Source: Oscheius tipulae (Eukaryota > Nematoda > Chromadorea > Rhabditida > Rhabditidae). From it: a stretch of 64,000 nt of DNA. The notes under the pieces are model-generated. The model had not been told where the DNA came from and did no database searches. It saw only the letters and a program-made list of their open reading frames with translations. The DNA lies in contig JASJZH010000006.1 of the NCBI GenBank assembly GCA_037178975.1, positions 2,790,001-2,854,000 of the forward strand, read 5' to 3'. The stretch's first letter is position 1. Every line of letters starts with the position of its first letter. The translations under genes were made by a program, and so were the position numbers. Positions 62,518 to 64,000 of this stretch are shown here, one piece after another.

Positions 62518-62556
62518 AGGCCAGGAACCAGCGGGCCCTGCGCCTGGTTCCGGCCT
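62518..62556. repeat. 13-bp inverted repeat with 12-nt loop
   Basis: The arm at 62518-62531 (AGGCC, one bulged A, GGAACCAG) pairs perfectly with 62544-62556 (CTGGTTCCGGCCT). The 12-nt loop contains GGGCCC. A second small hairpin, CCTCC...GGAGG, lies immediately upstream at about 62502-62520. The element is much more GC-rich than its surroundings. Function unknown. Confidence 0.7.
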
Positions 62557-63054
62557 ACTGATCTAGACCATTTTCAAATGTTAATTGTCAAGAATTTTAA
62601 AATAGCATTAACGGGATCAATCGTCTCGTTTGTGCACGTAGCCCACTCAACCCTGTCACCGCAATAAAACGCGTAATCACACCAAAAAAGAAGTTGACTA
62701 CATTAAAGTCTTGAATTAGAACAAAACGGATTTGGCGACGCAAAAGAGTACAAATTATGGGGGAAAATAATCTATGAGTTGACCCTAAGGTAGAAATCAT
62801 GGGGTGAACGTCAGAAGATGTGAAATATTTAAAGGCTGTCTGAGTCTAAGAACGATTTCCCATCGCGAGAGATTCTCATAACTTTGTATGCATTGCATAT
62901 ACGGAAAGTCGAGATCAGAAATCCATGCGACTAGGAAAGTAGAGAGCACAGCAAGATATTTCCCAGACAAAATCACGCCTAGTAGAAATTGAGGATTAGA
63001 ATGTGACGGTTGAAAAAGTGTAGTGCAAGTGGCATAAAAATCGTGCTCTTAAAG

Positions 63055-63205
63055 TTGATGAGGGTGCGACCTTCTTCCCGTTGGTGAGAGCCCCCGTTTG
63101 TAACATGGAAGGGACGGCCCGTCAGCTGTCTCCAACCGGGGCTGTTTTGCCTTCACCTCTGGTAGATGGGGTCGGGATCGCCCGGAACCTTCCTCGGGTC
63201 TCATG
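63055..63205 (-). mobile_element. Possible fossil of an RTE-type non-LTR retrotransposon 5' region
   Basis: A GC-rich block in AT-rich surroundings. Read on the minus strand, the stretch near 63040-63075 (GGTCGCACCCTCATCAACTT, then TAAGAGCACG) resembles, from memory only, the start of RTE retroelement reading frames common in strongylid nematodes. About 350 nt further on the minus strand, near 62700-62720, a frame reads FVLIQDFNVVNF, similar to the VVGDFNA motif of RTE endonucleases. No continuous frame remains. The attribution is tentative. Confidence 0.3.
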
Positions 63206-64000
63206 ATTAGCAGCACAAGTTCAACTAAATGCCAGCAATGAGCACGAAATGAGAAAGATTAGCCGTATATCCTAGGAAGGCTAGAAAAAACGAATGGGGT
63301 TCCAAGTTGTCTGTCTTCTTAACAATGTTTAGCCCATAAAACATGCCCAAATCTTAAAATAATAAAAAGAATACAGCGCCAAAATATTCAAGGCTCTACA
63401 GCATAAACGTCACTCTTCCGTCTACACTTTGAACTAAAAACACATAGCATAATCACATTTAATGACCGAACAAAAGACCCATATGATGAAAGAATATTGA
63501 CCTTGTCTGAATAGCGGAAAACGCCTATCATTTCTTGTTTTGCCACAGGGAGACCGGATGAGAGAATCCTAAATGCACAACAGGGATATGAATGGAGATG
63601 TCAGGTCCAGTGTGATCTGAGATTAGTGCGACTTTGAAAGCACGTTCAAAAGATTAGAATGAGGGCAAGTTGCGTGAGAAAGATGTTGTTTGGAATGTTT
63701 TGATTCCTTATTCAGAGAAAGCTTGTAATGGAGTTACTTAGAGAGAAGTGCAAACAGATATTGGTCAGGAGTCGAACATCTCGTCAGGCACATCAAAACT
63801 TAGTTTTCTTCTATTTGGTTCAAATGTCACTCGAAAAAGTTTTTTTAAGTGCATCTTAAAACACTTGGCTGCTCAATGAGCTGTGATAGGCTTTATATTA
63901 TTGTAATAGCTATTAACTGACCAAAATACTTAGTTATTTTTTATGGCGGTGTGAACAGGTAAGAATAGCAACAAAACAATCTTCTATGAGCAAGCTAGAA

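Larger units (their letters stand above)
60441..64000. other. Gene-free right end with structured DNA
   Basis: No gene supported. Frames are short and without motifs. Noted structures: an inverted repeat AGGGTC...GACCCT at about 61327-61350, a strong hairpin at 62518-62556, and a GC-rich block at about 63055-63205 that may be a retroelement remnant read on the minus strand. The plus strand is purine-rich over much of 61.3-63.9 kb. Confidence 0.4.

Overview
The window reads as nuclear DNA of a free-living-type nematode, probably a rhabditid relative of Caenorhabditis. The evidence is gene content and architecture. Genes are split into many small exons. Most introns whose ends I could fix are 32-60 nt with GT..(T/A)AG borders. 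Many start codons follow directly on a splice-acceptor-like TTTCAG, the context of spliced-leader trans-splicing. Families include SK-type KCNL channels, DMSR and NPR neuropeptide receptors, a nematode Kunitz/lustrin-type secreted protein and a B56 (PPTR) subunit. I cannot name the species. All gene models were made by hand by joining exons in phase.

Left part (1-5 kb): the 3' end of an EMAP-like WD-repeat gene (elp-1), kynurenine 3-monooxygenase (kmo-1) and a convergent Kunitz-domain secreted protein. From 5 to 13.9 kb I see no convincing gene. A calcium-activated potassium channel gene spans 13.9-25.3 kb, with at least three phase-matched alternative 5' exons and a tRNA-Gln(CTG) on the opposite strand inside one intron. 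On the minus strand follow mitochondrial ATP synthase subunit e with a tightly spaced 61-codon reading frame behind it (operon-like), then an SLC49/FLVCR-like MFS transporter. On the plus strand, 31.4-32.5 kb holds a divergent secretory kinase-like gene with a GC-AG intron, followed by a second identical tRNA-Gln(CTG). A previously hidden coiled-coil gene is proposed at 32.9-33.7 kb.

Right part: a DMSR-like peptide GPCR (36.9-39.2 kb), an ABCD4-type half ABC transporter (39.8-42.5 kb), exportin-7 (44.5-48.9 kb), an SLC25A29-like mitochondrial carrier (50.2-51.9 kb), a PP2A B56 regulatory subunit (54.7-57.3 kb) and an NPY/NPF-type GPCR (58.2-60.4 kb). The last 3.5 kb has no recognisable gene but holds a strong hairpin and a GC-rich block that may be a retroelement fossil.

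The genes do not form one pathway: the set mixes neuronal signalling (SK channel, two neuropeptide receptors), mitochondrial functions (ATP synthase e, SLC25, KMO), cobalamin/small-molecule transport and core cell biology. The most unusual signal is the intron population: a tight class near 32-40 nt, two candidates of only 24 and 26 nt, one GC-AG intron, and repeated use of AAG acceptors.
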